Below are positions 9,558 through 17,638 of a stretch of 64,000 nucleotides of DNA, piece by piece. The DNA lies in contig NZ_JAVDVK010000001.1 of NCBI RefSeq assembly GCF_031456835.1, positions 2,852,001-2,916,000 on the forward strand. Direction: 5' to 3'. Origin of the DNA: Leifsonia shinshuensis (lineage in GTDB: Bacteria; Actinomycetota; Actinomycetes; Actinomycetales; Microbacteriaceae). A program made the translations under genes and the position numbers. The notes under the pieces were generated by a model that saw only the letters and a list, made by a program, of their open reading frames with translations, was not told where the DNA came from and searched no databases. Numbering within the stretch: position 1 is the stretch's first letter; each line of letters starts with the position of its first letter.

Positions 9558-10360
9558 CGAACACGGCTCCCACCCCGAAGCCGCTCGCCGGCTGGCGCGT
9601 GCTCGTGCCGCGCGGCGGTCCGTGGGGCGACTCCGTCGCCGCCGACCTGCGGTCGAAGGGCGCCTCCCCGGTCGTCGCCGCGATGATCAACTTCGCGCCG
9701 ACGGCGGACGCGCCGGCCCTGGAGGCCGCCCTCGCCCGGCTCGCGAACGGCGAGTTCGACTGGATGACCGTCACGAGCGCGACCACGGTCGACGTCCTCA
9801 GCTCGCAGCGCGCGGTGGTGCCGCCGAGCACCCGCGTCGCCGCCGTCGGCGAGACGACCGCGGCCGCCCTGGCCGCGGCCGGCTACCACGTCGACCTGGT
9901 GCCGTCCGAGGACAACTCGGCGCGCGGGCTGCTCGCGGAGTGGGAGGCCGCCACGCAGGGAGCCTTCCCGCTGCGCGTCCTCACGCTCCGGTCCGAGATC
10001 GCCAAGCCGCTGCTCACCGAAGGCCTCCGCCGGATCGGCCACGACGTGGAGTCGGTCGTCGCGTACCGCACGGTCGGCGTCCCGGTGCCGGAGAACGTGG
10101 TCACGGAGGTCCGCGACGGACTGTTCCAGGCGATCCTCGTGACCAGCGGCTCGGTGGCCGAGCAGGTGCAGCAGCAGCTGGGCCCGGTGCCGGAGTCGAC
10201 GCTGATCGCCGCGATCGGCCCGCAGACGGCCCGCGACGCCCGCGCCTTCGGTCTGCGGGTCGACGTCATCGCGGCCGAGCGCACCGCCGCATCCCTCATC
10301 GACGCCGTCGTGCAGGTCGCGCTCTCCCGGGCGGTCGACACCTCCGACGACGAGTACTGA
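9554..10360 (+). CDS. hemD: uroporphyrinogen-III synthase
   Basis: Cyclises hydroxymethylbilane with D-ring inversion to uroporphyrinogen III. It has 268 residues. Sequence conservation in this family is low. Support comes from the N-terminal GWRVLVPRGG, the domain-linker pattern WMTVTSATTVDVL, the late LVTSGSVAEQV and AAIGPQTARDARAFGL, and its position directly after hemC (ATGA overlap). The ATG at 9554 is set by that overlap. It is the last gene before a 63-nt gap with a new promoter for hemB. Confidence 0.92.
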   Translation: MTNTAPTPKPLAGWRVLVPRGGPWGDSVAADLRSKGASPVVAAMINFAPTADAPALEAALARLANGEFDWMTVTSATTVDVLSSQRAVVPPSTRVAAVGETTAAALAAAGYHVDLVPSEDNSARGLLAEWEAATQGAFPLRVLTLRSEIAKPLLTEGLRRIGHDVESVVAYRTVGVPVPENVVTEVRDGLFQAILVTSGSVAEQVQQQLGPVPESTLIAAIGPQTARDARAFGLRVDVIAAERTAASLIDAVVQVALSRAVDTSDDEY

Positions 10361-10410
10361 CACCGAACCGGCTACCCGGACCGTTCGGCAGCCGCTCAGC
10401 CACGCGGGCG

Positions 10411-10416
10411 TAGGCT
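10411..10416 (+). promoter_or_regulatory. -10 box of leaderless hemB transcript
   Basis: TAGGCT ends 7 nt before the hemB GTG with no RBS between them. hemB-hemL can therefore be transcribed separately from the upstream haem genes. Confidence 0.6.
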
Positions 10417-10423
10417 GATGTGA

Positions 10424-11404
10424 GTGAGTGAACTGCATCCCGTCATCCGTCCCCGACGGCTGCGGCAGTCCCCGGCGATGCGCCGGCTGACCGCGGAGAC
10501 CCGCCTCCACCCCGCCGAGCTGATCCTTCCGCTCTTCGTGCGCGAGAGCGCCACCGAGCCCGTCCCCATCGGCTCGATGCCCGGCGTCTCGCAGCACAGC
10601 CTCGACTCGCTGAAGCGCGTCGCGAACGAGGCCGCGGAGGCCGGCGTCGGCGGCCTGATGCTCTTCGGCGTGCCGGAGACCCGCGACGCGGTCGGCTCCG
10701 CGGCGACCGACCCGGACGGCATCCTCAACGTCGCCACCCGGGTGCTGGCCGACGAGGTGGGCGACGCGCTCGTGGTGCAGACCGACCTGTGCCTCGACGA
10801 GTTCACCGATCACGGCCACTGCGGCGTCCTGGACGAACGCGGGCACGTCGACAACGACGCCACCCTCCTCCGCTACCGCGACATGGCCGTCGCCCAGGCC
10901 GAGGCCGGCTCGCAGCTGCTCGGGCTGAGCGGGATGATGGACGGCCAGGTCGCCGCCGTGCGCGAGGCCCTGGACGACGCCGGGCACACCGACGTGGTGA
11001 TCCTCGCCTACGCGGCCAAGTACGCGTCCGGTTTCTACGGGCCGTTCCGCGAGGCCGTCGACTCCCAGCTCTCCGGCGACCGCCGCGCGTACCAGCAGGA
11101 CCCGGCGAACCGACGCGAGGCCCTGCGCGAGGCGCGGCTCGACCTCGAGGAGGGCGCGGACATCCTCATGGTGAAGCCGGCGCTGAGCTACCTCGACGTG
11201 CTGAGCGATGTCGCCGCCATCAGCGATGTCCCGGTGTGGGCGTACCAGGTGTCCGGCGAGTACGCGATGGTGGAGGCCGCGGCGGCCAACGGCTGGATCG
11301 ACCGCGACCGCATCATCCACGAGACCCTGATCGGCGCCAAGCGTGCGGGCGCCGACGCGATCATGACCTACTGGGCGACCGAAGTGGCGGGATGGCTGCG
11401 ATGA
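10424..11404 (+). CDS. hemB: delta-aminolevulinic acid dehydratase (porphobilinogen synthase)
   Basis: Condenses two 5-aminolevulinates to porphobilinogen. It has 326 residues. The Schiff-base lysines are K199 ([10 protein letters not shown]) and K251 ([10 protein letters not shown]). The metal loop reads [14 protein letters not shown] at 121-134, so the three zinc-ligand positions are Cys123, Asp125 and Cys133. The middle Cys of the classical zinc site is replaced by Asp, a mixed motif. The GTG start is supported by the leaderless promoter. The stop overlaps hemL (ATGA). Confidence 0.96.
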   Translation: MSELHPVIRPRRLRQSPAMRRLTAETRLHPAELILPLFVRESATEPVPIGSMPGVSQHSLDSLKRVANEAAEAGVGGLMLFGVPETRDAVGSAATDPDGILNVATRVLADEVGDALVVQTDLCLDEFTDHGHCGVLDERGHVDNDATLLRYRDMAVAQAEAGSQLLGLSGMMDGQVAAVREALDDAGHTDVVILAYAAKYASGFYGPFREAVDSQLSGDRRAYQQDPANRREALREARLDLEEGADILMVKPALSYLDVLSDVAAISDVPVWAYQVSGEYAMVEAAAANGWIDRDRIIHETLIGAKRAGADAIMTYWATEVAGWLR

Positions 11405-12702
11405 CCGATGTGAACCTCCAGCAGTTCGAGCGGGCGCAGCGCGTCATCCCGGGCGGCGTGAACTCGCCGGTCCGCGCCTACGGATCCGTCGGCGGGACGC
11501 CGCGGTTCCTGGTGTCGGCGCGCGGCCCGTACGTCACCGACGCGGAGGGGCGCGAGTACGTCGACCTCGTCGCGTCGTGGGGTCCGGCCATCCTCGGCCA
11601 CGCGCATCCCGCGGTCGTGGAGGCGGTGCAGCAGGCGGCGGCGCGCGGACTCTCGTTCGGCGCATCCACGCCGGCCGAGACAGAGCTGGCGGAGGCCGTC
11701 ATCGGGCGCGTCCCGTTCGTCGAGAAGCTGCGGCTGGTGTCGACCGGCACCGAGGCGACGATGAGCGCGATCCGTCTGGCGCGCGGGTTCACGGGACGCC
11801 CGCTGCTGATCAAGTTCGCCGGCCACTACCACGGGCACTCGGACAGCCTGCTCGCCGAGGCCGGCTCGGGCCTCGCGACGCTCGCCCTCCCCGGCTCGGC
11901 CGGCGTGACGGAGGCGACGGCCGCGCAGACCATCGTGCTGCCCTACAACGACCTGGATGCGGTCCGCGCGGTCTTCGAGGCGCAGGGCCCCGACATCGCC
12001 GCCGTGATCACCGAGGCCGCGGCCGCCAACATGGGCGTGGTAGCTCCGGAGGACGGCTTCAATGCGGCCCTCGCCGACCTCGCCCACGAGTTCGGCGCCC
12101 TCCTCATCCTCGACGAGGTGCTCACCGGCTTCCGGGTCGGCCCGGCCGGCTACTGGGGTCTCGACCGCGGCTACACCCCGGACCTCGTCACGTTCGGCAA
12201 GGTCATCGGCGGCGGGATGCCGCTGGCGGCTCTCGGCGGACGCGCGGAGCTCATGGACTTCCTCGCGCCGGCCGGCCCGGTCTACCAGGCGGGCACGCTG
12301 TCCGGGAACCCGGTCGCGGTCGCCGCGGGTCTCGCCACGCTCGCCAACGCCGACGCGGCGGTCTACGCGCGGCTCGACGAGGTGGCCGCGACGCTGTCCA
12401 GCGGCGTCTCGGACGCGCTCGGCGCCGCCGGCGTCGCCCACCGCGTGCAGCGGGCGGGCAACCTGTTCAGCTTCGTCTTCGGCGACTACCCGCACGCGCC
12501 GCGCACCTACGCGGAGGTCCAGCGGCAGGAGGCGTACCGCTACCGGGCGTTCTTCCACGCGATGCTCGACCAGGGCGTCTCGCTCCCGCCGAGCGTCTTC
12601 GAGGCCTGGTTCGTCACGGCCGCACACGACGACGCGGCCGTCGCCCGCATCCTGGACGCCGCCCCCGCCGCCGCCCGCGCGGCGGCCGCCGCCACGCTCT
12701 AA
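11401..12702 (+). CDS. hemL: glutamate-1-semialdehyde 2,1-aminomutase
   Basis: PLP enzyme that isomerises glutamate-1-semialdehyde (from HemA) to 5-aminolevulinate, the HemB substrate. It has 433 residues. It contains [40 protein letters not shown], and the PLP lysine K267 in [17 protein letters not shown]. It starts in the hemB stop codon. It is the last gene of the haem block and is followed 18 nt later by a large inverted repeat. Confidence 0.97.
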   Translation: MTDVNLQQFERAQRVIPGGVNSPVRAYGSVGGTPRFLVSARGPYVTDAEGREYVDLVASWGPAILGHAHPAVVEAVQQAAARGLSFGASTPAETELAEAVIGRVPFVEKLRLVSTGTEATMSAIRLARGFTGRPLLIKFAGHYHGHSDSLLAEAGSGLATLALPGSAGVTEATAAQTIVLPYNDLDAVRAVFEAQGPDIAAVITEAAAANMGVVAPEDGFNAALADLAHEFGALLILDEVLTGFRVGPAGYWGLDRGYTPDLVTFGKVIGGGMPLAALGGRAELMDFLAPAGPVYQAGTLSGNPVAVAAGLATLANADAAVYARLDEVAATLSSGVSDALGAAGVAHRVQRAGNLFSFVFGDYPHAPRTYAEVQRQEAYRYRAFFHAMLDQGVSLPPSVFEAWFVTAAHDDAAVARILDAAPAAARAAAAATL

Positions 12703-12720
12703 CCCGGGTCCCCCCTTCGC

Positions 12721-12778
12721 CGAGGTGCACCTTGTTGCGCACTCCCACGGCGTGTCGACCGCAACAACGTGCACCTCG
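12721..12778. terminator. long inverted repeat, probable bidirectional terminator or repeat element
   Basis: Arms 12721-12738 and 12761-12778 match at 17 of 18 positions (CGAGGTGCAC followed by CTTGTTGC, against its complement), around a 22-nt loop. The arms continue imperfectly outward (CCTTCG against CGAAAG). It sits between hemL (+) and the convergent small gene at 12803 (-), the place for a two-way terminator. There is no U-run. The long loop is also compatible with a dispersed repeat (REP-like); I saw no second copy in this window. Confidence 0.55.
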
Positions 12779-12802
12779 ACGAAAGAGGAATCGGGGGAGG
12801 GG

Positions 12803-13039
12803 TTACGCGTCGGGGGCGGCGGGCTCGCGCGAGAGCGACTCCACGTAGGTGTACGTGGCGGAGGCGGGCCAGCCGTCCGCGTCGAGCAGCGCGTAGACGT
12901 CGAAGTTGAGCGTCCCGCCTCCGCCTGCGGCGCGCCGCAGCGTGCGCGGCGGGGCGTCCGACGACGACCGCACGGTCACCGTCTGCGGCTCCGCGCCGGA
13001 ACGCAGGAGGCGGGCGCGGAAGGTGGTGGTCCGGGTCAT
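12803..13039 (-). CDS. small hypothetical protein
   Basis: A 78-residue soluble protein that I do not recognise. It has a basic N-terminal half (TRTTTFRARLLRSG), a gly-rich AAGGGG turn, and then FDVYALLDADGWPASATYTYVESLSREP. The alternating pattern suggests a small beta-rich fold. It is convergent with hemL. The coding call rests on typical codon use and an ATG preceded by a short purine-rich stretch; it is moderately secure. Confidence 0.55.
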   Translation of the reverse strand: MTRTTTFRARLLRSGAEPQTVTVRSSSDAPPRTLRRAAGGGGTLNFDVYALLDADGWPASATYTYVESLSREPAAPDA

Positions 13040-13114
13040 CCCACCACTTTCCCACGCCCGCCCCAGGTGCGGGACCGCGGCCGCCCGGGCAGCGGCCCGG
13101 CCGTCACGACCGGA

Positions 13115-14032
13115 TCAGGCCAGCGCCCCCTCGCGCGCCATGTCGCGCGAGGACGGGTCCGTGAGGGTTCGGAGCGACTCCCGGTGCCAGCCCGGACGCG
13201 TCTTCTGGAGCACGACCAGCATCACCACCGTGGCCAGGAGCCCGGTCAGGGCCGGGCCGAGGTAGGGAGCGAGCTCGAAGCCGCCCGGAGCAGGGGGGAA
13301 CACCTGCACCAGATAGCTGCTCCCGAAGTTGAAGGCCCCGTGCGCGGCGATCGCGAACCACAGCGAGTTGCTGGCGAGGACCAGCAGACCGAAGAAGACA
13401 CCGAGCAGGAACGTGTACAGGAAGACCAGCGGCTGCTCGACCGCGATGGCGAAGTGCGCCGCAGAGAAGGCGACCGACATCACGATGACGATGGTCAGCG
13501 CGTTGGCCTTTCGGGCGAGGAAGGCGGGCACCATGCTCCGGAAGATCAGTTCCTCCGCCCCACCCTGCACGGAGAATGCGAGCAGCAGCGCCAGGCCCAT
13601 CAGCCAGAACATCGGCGTGCCCAGCGGGCCGGGATCGAAGGTGAACCGCGAGCCGAAGACCAGGCTCTTGATGCCCGTCGTCGCGGCCGACATGAGCACC
13701 CCGAGCAGCAGACCGACAGGGATGAACATCCCGATCCGGTGCCGACTCATGCCGCTCGCGCGGAATCGGTTGGGCACCGCCCAGACCAGGAAGACGACCC
13801 AGAACAGAGCGAAGGTCGCCAGCATGCCGAGCAGACTGCCCAGTTCGGGGTTGCTCTCCTTCAGGGGCTTCAGCAGCGTGTCGGACAGCGTGCCCGTTGC
13901 GATGGTCAAGGATGCGAGAGCGAACGCCCCCACCGTGCCGAGGGCGACATAGACCGCGGCGGGAAGACGGGTGAGTCGGGAATAGAAGCCGTTCCTGACC
14001 GGCCCGGCTTCGAAATGGTACTGCGTGCGCAT
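13115..14032 (-). CDS. CPBP-family intramembrane metalloprotease (CAAX/ABI family)
   Basis: A multi-pass membrane protein of 305 residues with about eight hydrophobic segments. The CPBP motifs are all present: E160-E161 with R165 (GGAEELIFRSM), H193 (FSAAHFA) and H231/N235 (HGAFNF). Relatives are glutamic-type or metal-type intramembrane proteases, some involved in bacteriocin self-immunity or prenyl-protein processing. The substrate here is unknown. The ATG follows AAGGAG (14039-14044). A nested hairpin directly abuts this RBS, which suggests control at the 5' UTR. Confidence 0.88.
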   Translation of the reverse strand: MRTQYHFEAGPVRNGFYSRLTRLPAAVYVALGTVGAFALASLTIATGTLSDTLLKPLKESNPELGSLLGMLATFALFWVVFLVWAVPNRFRASGMSRHRIGMFIPVGLLLGVLMSAATTGIKSLVFGSRFTFDPGPLGTPMFWLMGLALLLAFSVQGGAEELIFRSMVPAFLARKANALTIVIVMSVAFSAAHFAIAVEQPLVFLYTFLLGVFFGLLVLASNSLWFAIAAHGAFNFGSSYLVQVFPPAPGGFELAPYLGPALTGLLATVVMLVVLQKTRPGWHRESLRTLTDPSSRDMAREGALA

Positions 14033-14044
14033 GCGGCGCTCCTT

Positions 14045-14107
14045 GGATGAAATGAGTCGGAGGACGCTCGAGTGAGCGTCCTCCGACTTATGACGTGCAT
14101 TTCATCC
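14045..14107 (-). promoter_or_regulatory. nested hairpin in front of the CPBP protease RBS
   Basis: A perfect 15-bp inverted repeat (14055-14069 with 14074-14088, 4-nt loop) is enclosed by a second perfect 10-bp inverted repeat (14045-14054 with 14098-14107). On the minus strand the structure ends exactly where AAGGAG begins. It may terminate the upstream sugar operon, control translation of the protease, or both. Confidence 0.6.
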
Positions 14108-14112
14108 GGAAC

Positions 14113-14131
14113 GTGACGCACGAGGCGTCAC
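14113..14131 (-). terminator. small hairpin after sugar permease
   Basis: GTGACGC and GCGTCAC (7-bp stem, 5-nt loop), about 20 nt downstream of the permease stop on the minus strand. There is no U-tract. It is a candidate terminator for the sugar transporter operon. Confidence 0.4.
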
Positions 14132-14151
14132 CCACCGCTGGCTGACGGTCC

Positions 14152-15429
14152 CTAGGCTTGGCCGTGCGACTCGCGAGAGCGCCGCGACAGCGAGTCGATG
14201 ATGACAGCGAGCAGCAGCACCGCTCCGGTGATCATGAACCGGTACGACGAGTCCAGGTTCAGCAGTGTCAGGCCGTTCGAGATCGACTGGATGACCAGGA
14301 TGCCGAGCAGCGCCGACCACGCCGAGCCGCGCCCGCCGAACAGGCTCGTGCCGCCGATGACCGCTGCCGCGATCGCGTTGAGGTTGGTGTCCGTGCCGCC
14401 CGAGCCGGCGCCGACCGACGCCAGTCGCGCGGCGGCGAGCAGGCCGCCGACCGCCGCGAACGTCGAGCAGAGGATGAACACGCTGATGAACACCCGGTTG
14501 ACGCGGATACCGGCGCGCCGGGCCGCCTCCACCGAGCCGCCGACCGCGAAGACCGAGCGGCCCCAGCGGGTGCGGGTGAGCAGGAAGTTCATCACGATCA
14601 CGAGGATCACGAAGAACAGGAACATCGCCCCGGTCCCGCGGTCCGTCGAGAGGTACCAGACGCTGATGCAGAGGCCGATGAGCAGCAGGACGGCCTTCAC
14701 CGCGACCACCGTCATCGAGCCCTCGGAGAGCCCGGCGTTCCGGCGGCGCACGTTGCGGCGGAAGTCGGAGAAGAACATCCCGCCCGCGGCGATCACGGCC
14801 AGCGCGTAGGCCGCCCACGGCGGGAGGAACCACTGCTGCGCGAACTTCACGATCCACGAGTCGTAGGGGATGTTGATCGAACTGTTCGCGCCGAGGATCC
14901 ACAGCTGCAGGCCGAGGAACCCGAGCAGTCCGGCCAGGGTGATCACGAAGCTCGGCACGCCGAACCGCGTGAACAGGAACCCGTAGAGCAGGCCGATCGC
15001 CGAGCCGGCCAGGATGGCCAGGATCACCGTGAGCCACAGCGGCCAGTGCAGCTGGGTGAAGCCGACGCCCAGGATGGCCGCGGCGACACCGCTGACCGAG
15101 CCGACCGACAGGTCGATCTGGCCGAGCAGCAGCACCAGCACGATGCCGATCGAGATCGTGCCGATCGCCGCGCACTGCAGCGTCAGGTTGACCAGGTTGT
15201 TCGCGCTCAGGAAGTTCGGGTTGAGGATCTGGAACACGACCCAGATCACGGCCAGCCCGATGACCACCGGGAGCGACCCGAGGTCGCCGCCGCGCACCCG
15301 CCGGCCGAACGCGCGCACCGCTCCGGCGAGGCCCTCCTCGCGGATGAGGCGCTCGTCCTGGAGGTCGGCCGCCATCTCGGCCGGTGTCTCGGCGGCGGAG
15401 GACGCCGTCGTCTGTCCTGCCTTCGTCAT
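14152..15429 (-). CDS. sugar ABC transporter permease (XylH/RbsC type)
   Basis: An integral membrane subunit of a monosaccharide importer with 425 residues. A charged cytoplasmic N-terminus of about 45 residues is followed by many hydrophobic segments. Family marks are IDLSVGSVSGVAAAILG, FGVPSFVITLAGLLG, and the EAA-like region NLNAIAAAVIGGTSLFGGRGS. The ATG is set by its ATGA overlap with the ATPase stop; the open frame continues far upstream inside the ATPase gene. It forms the channel for the XylF-like binding protein encoded upstream. Confidence 0.92.
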   Translation of the reverse strand: MTKAGQTTASSAAETPAEMAADLQDERLIREEGLAGAVRAFGRRVRGGDLGSLPVVIGLAVIWVVFQILNPNFLSANNLVNLTLQCAAIGTISIGIVLVLLLGQIDLSVGSVSGVAAAILGVGFTQLHWPLWLTVILAILAGSAIGLLYGFLFTRFGVPSFVITLAGLLGFLGLQLWILGANSSINIPYDSWIVKFAQQWFLPPWAAYALAVIAAGGMFFSDFRRNVRRRNAGLSEGSMTVVAVKAVLLLIGLCISVWYLSTDRGTGAMFLFFVILVIVMNFLLTRTRWGRSVFAVGGSVEAARRAGIRVNRVFISVFILCSTFAAVGGLLAAARLASVGAGSGGTDTNLNAIAAAVIGGTSLFGGRGSAWSALLGILVIQSISNGLTLLNLDSSYRFMITGAVLLLAVIIDSLSRRSRESHGQA

Positions 15430-16262
15430 GCTTCCGGGCTCCGTTCTGCGGATTCTTCGGCCTCCATGAGGCGCTCGGCACGGCGGACGACCACGTTGTC
15501 CGTCGCGCCGGTGATGGCGGAGATGATGTCCTCGTAGCTGACCTCCGGTACGCGGAAGTCGCCGTTGTTGCGGCCGAGGCGCAGCACCGCGACGCGGTCC
15601 GCGACGGCCTGCACGTCGGCCATGTTGTGGCTGATCAGGATGACGCCGAGGCCGCGCTCGCGCAGCCGCTCGATGAGGTTGAGCACCTCGGCGGTCTGGG
15701 CGACGCCGAGGGCGGCGGTCGGCTCGTCGAGGATGACGACGCGCGGGTCGCCGATCAGCGACCGGGCGATCGCGACGGTCTGCCGCTGCCCGCCCGAGAG
15801 GGACGCGACCGCGATGCGCACCGAGGGGATGCGCGCGGAGAGCTGACGGAGCAGGCTCCACGAGCGCTTCTCCATCTCCTCCTCGTCGAGGGTGCCCTTC
15901 GTGATCTCGCGCCCGAGGAACAGGTTCGAGACCACGTCGAGGTTGTCGCAGAGGGCGAGGTCCTGGAACACGGTCGCGATGCCCAGCTCGCGGGATGCCG
16001 CGGGCGACGGGATCGAGACCTCCTGGCCGTCGAACTCGATCGTCCCCGCATCCTGCGGGTGCACCCCGGCGAGGATCTTGACGAGCGTCGACTTGCCGGC
16101 GCCGTTGTCGCCGACCAGGGCGACGACCTCTCCGGCGTAGACGTCGAGGTGGATGTCGGTGAGCGCTTGGACGGCGCCGAACCCTTTCGAGACCCCGCGG
16201 AGGGAGAGGACGGGCCGGCGGGTCGACCGCTCCTCGTCCACGATGGCGGATTCCATGGTCAC
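15426..16262 (-). CDS. sugar ABC transporter ATP-binding protein, single ABC domain
   Basis: The ATPase that powers the neighbouring permease; 278 residues. It has Walker A GDNGAGKST, Q-loop FQDLALCDN, signature LSGGQRQ, Walker B VVILDEPTAAL and switch His ISHNM. It holds one ABC module, whereas XylG/RbsA-type ATPases carry two, so it resembles the FrcA-type single-domain group. It probably works as a homodimer (inference). It starts after a 122-nt gap containing a strong hairpin. Confidence 0.93.
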   Translation of the reverse strand: MTMESAIVDEERSTRRPVLSLRGVSKGFGAVQALTDIHLDVYAGEVVALVGDNGAGKSTLVKILAGVHPQDAGTIEFDGQEVSIPSPAASRELGIATVFQDLALCDNLDVVSNLFLGREITKGTLDEEEMEKRSWSLLRQLSARIPSVRIAVASLSGGQRQTVAIARSLIGDPRVVILDEPTAALGVAQTAEVLNLIERLRERGLGVILISHNMADVQAVADRVAVLRLGRNNGDFRVPEVSYEDIISAITGATDNVVVRRAERLMEAEESAERSPEA

Positions 16263-16321
16263 GGCGTTCTCCTTCGAGCTGTGCGCAGCATGCTTCCTGT
16301 TCTCAGGCTAGATCGGAACCA

Positions 16322-16370
16322 CCCGGCCCGGGATGCACCCTTCCGAATGAGAGGGGCATCCCGGGCCGGG
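16322..16370 (-). terminator. intercistronic hairpin between binding protein and ATPase
   Basis: Perfect 15-bp inverted repeat: 16322-16336 and 16356-16370, with a 19-nt loop and no U-run. It lies between the stop of the binding-protein gene and the ATPase gene. Such a structure usually gives partial termination or protects the 3' end of the abundant binding-protein mRNA. Confidence 0.65.
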
Positions 16371-16384
16371 ATCGTCCTACGGGG

Positions 16385-17500
16385 TTACTTGATGCCGTAC
16401 TTCTCGCAGTCGGCCTTGTAGTCGGCGGTGCAGATCTTCGAGGCGGAGTCGGCTCCGTAGAACTCGTCCTTGACCACCGTGCTCTGGATGTTGTCCGTCG
16501 TGACCGAGACCGGCGTGAGCAGGAACGACTGGATCGCCGCGCCGCCCGCGGTGTTCACCGTGGTGTCGCCCTTCGGCTTGTTGCCCTTGGTCAGGTCGAC
16601 GGCGAGCTCCGCCGCCTTCTCGGCCTCCGGCTTGAGGGCCTTGTACACGGTCATGTACTGGTCACCCGCGAGGATCCGCTGGATGCCCGCGAGCTCCGCG
16701 TCCTGACCGGTCACCGGCGGGAGCGGGTTGACGTTGGCCGCCTTCATGGCCGCGATCGCGCCACCACCGGTGCCGTCGTTCGCCGCGTAGACGCCCTTGA
16801 TCTGGTCCTTGAACTGCGACACCTGGCCGGACACCCAGTCCTGGGCCTTGGCCGGGTCCCATCCGGGGGTGTCGAACTCGGCGAGCACCTTGTAGCCGCT
16901 GGAGTCGATGACGCTGTGCGCGCCCTTCTTGAACAGCGTCGCGTTGTTGTCGGTCGGCGAACCGTTGACCATCAGGATGCCGGCACCGGACGGCACGCCG
17001 TCCTTCTTCAGCTTGTCGACGAGCGCCTGGCCCTGCAGCTGACCGACCTTCTCGTTGTCGAACGAGATGTAGTAGTTGCTGTCCGGGCTGTTGATGAGAC
17101 GGTCGTAGGAGATGACCGGGACGTTCTTCGCCTTGGCCTCGCCGACGATGGAGGCGGCCGCCTCGCCGTCGAACGGGTCCAGCACGAGGACCTTGACGCC
17201 CTGGGTCAGCATCGACTCCGCCTGCTGCTGCTGCTTGCTGGCGTCGCCGTCGGCGTTCGCGTAGAGGACCTTGCAGCCGGAGCAGAGCTCTTTGACCTTG
17301 GCCTCGAAGAACGGCTTGTCCGCGGCCTCGTAGCGGGCCGTGACGGAGTCGGGGAGGAGGAGGCCGATCTGTGCGTTGGCGGCGTCCTTGGTGCTTCCAC
17401 CCGAACTGTTTCCGGAACCGTTGGAACACGCTGTGAGGGTGACGGCTGTGAGCAGGATCGCGGCCGACGCGATGACCGCTCTCTTGGTGGCGATCTTCAT
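16385..17500 (-). CDS. sugar-binding lipoprotein of ABC transporter (XylF-like)
   Basis: An extracytoplasmic sugar receptor of 371 residues. The lipoprotein signal MKIATKRAVIASAAILL runs to the lipobox LTAC with Cys25, followed by a Ser/Gly linker. The periplasmic-binding-protein-1 fold shows GVKVLVLDPFDG, VISYDRLI and YYISFDNEKVGQLQ, close to E. coli XylF as I remember it. Xylose is thus the likeliest ligand, though not proven. The ATG has GGAGG at 17508-17512. Its promoter overlaps a palindrome that probably binds the ROK regulator encoded next door. Confidence 0.92.
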   Translation of the reverse strand: MKIATKRAVIASAAILLTAVTLTACSNGSGNSSGGSTKDAANAQIGLLLPDSVTARYEAADKPFFEAKVKELCSGCKVLYANADGDASKQQQQAESMLTQGVKVLVLDPFDGEAAASIVGEAKAKNVPVISYDRLINSPDSNYYISFDNEKVGQLQGQALVDKLKKDGVPSGAGILMVNGSPTDNNATLFKKGAHSVIDSSGYKVLAEFDTPGWDPAKAQDWVSGQVSQFKDQIKGVYAANDGTGGGAIAAMKAANVNPLPPVTGQDAELAGIQRILAGDQYMTVYKALKPEAEKAAELAVDLTKGNKPKGDTTVNTAGGAAIQSFLLTPVSVTTDNIQSTVVKDEFYGADSASKICTADYKADCEKYGIK

Positions 17501-17545
17501 TGAAAAACCTCCGATTCGGGACCGCCTTCGTTGGCGGCTGCGTTG

Positions 17546-17574
17546 AGTGTCCCAGAGGCGGCTTTTGGCGTCAA
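17546..17574 (-). promoter_or_regulatory. promoter of the sugar transporter operon
   Basis: Minus-strand -35 TTGACG (17569-17574), 17-nt spacer and -10 GACACT (17546-17551), followed by a leader of about 40 nt with an RBS. The -35 lies inside the palindrome at 17565-17587, so a repressor bound there would block RNA polymerase. Confidence 0.6.
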
Positions 17575-17587
17575 GAGTTGAAGCCAA
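17565..17587. promoter_or_regulatory. candidate ROK operator palindrome
   Basis: A 23-bp near-perfect palindrome: TTGGC, one free base, TCAA, GAG centre, TTGA, one free base, GCCAA. Nine of the ten base pairs in the arms are complementary. It overlaps the -35 of the transporter promoter and lies 51 nt from the end of the ROK gene, the expected place for its operator. Confidence 0.65.
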
Positions 17588-17638
17588 CCGATTCCGTAAC
17601 GGTTCGCGCCCGGTTCGGGGGACACGGTGGGAGCGCGT

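Noticed and set aside
9143..11320. A 725-codon minus-strand frame over hemC, hemD and hemB
   Set aside because: It is antisense to three secure haem genes with coupled starts, with no recognisable motif.
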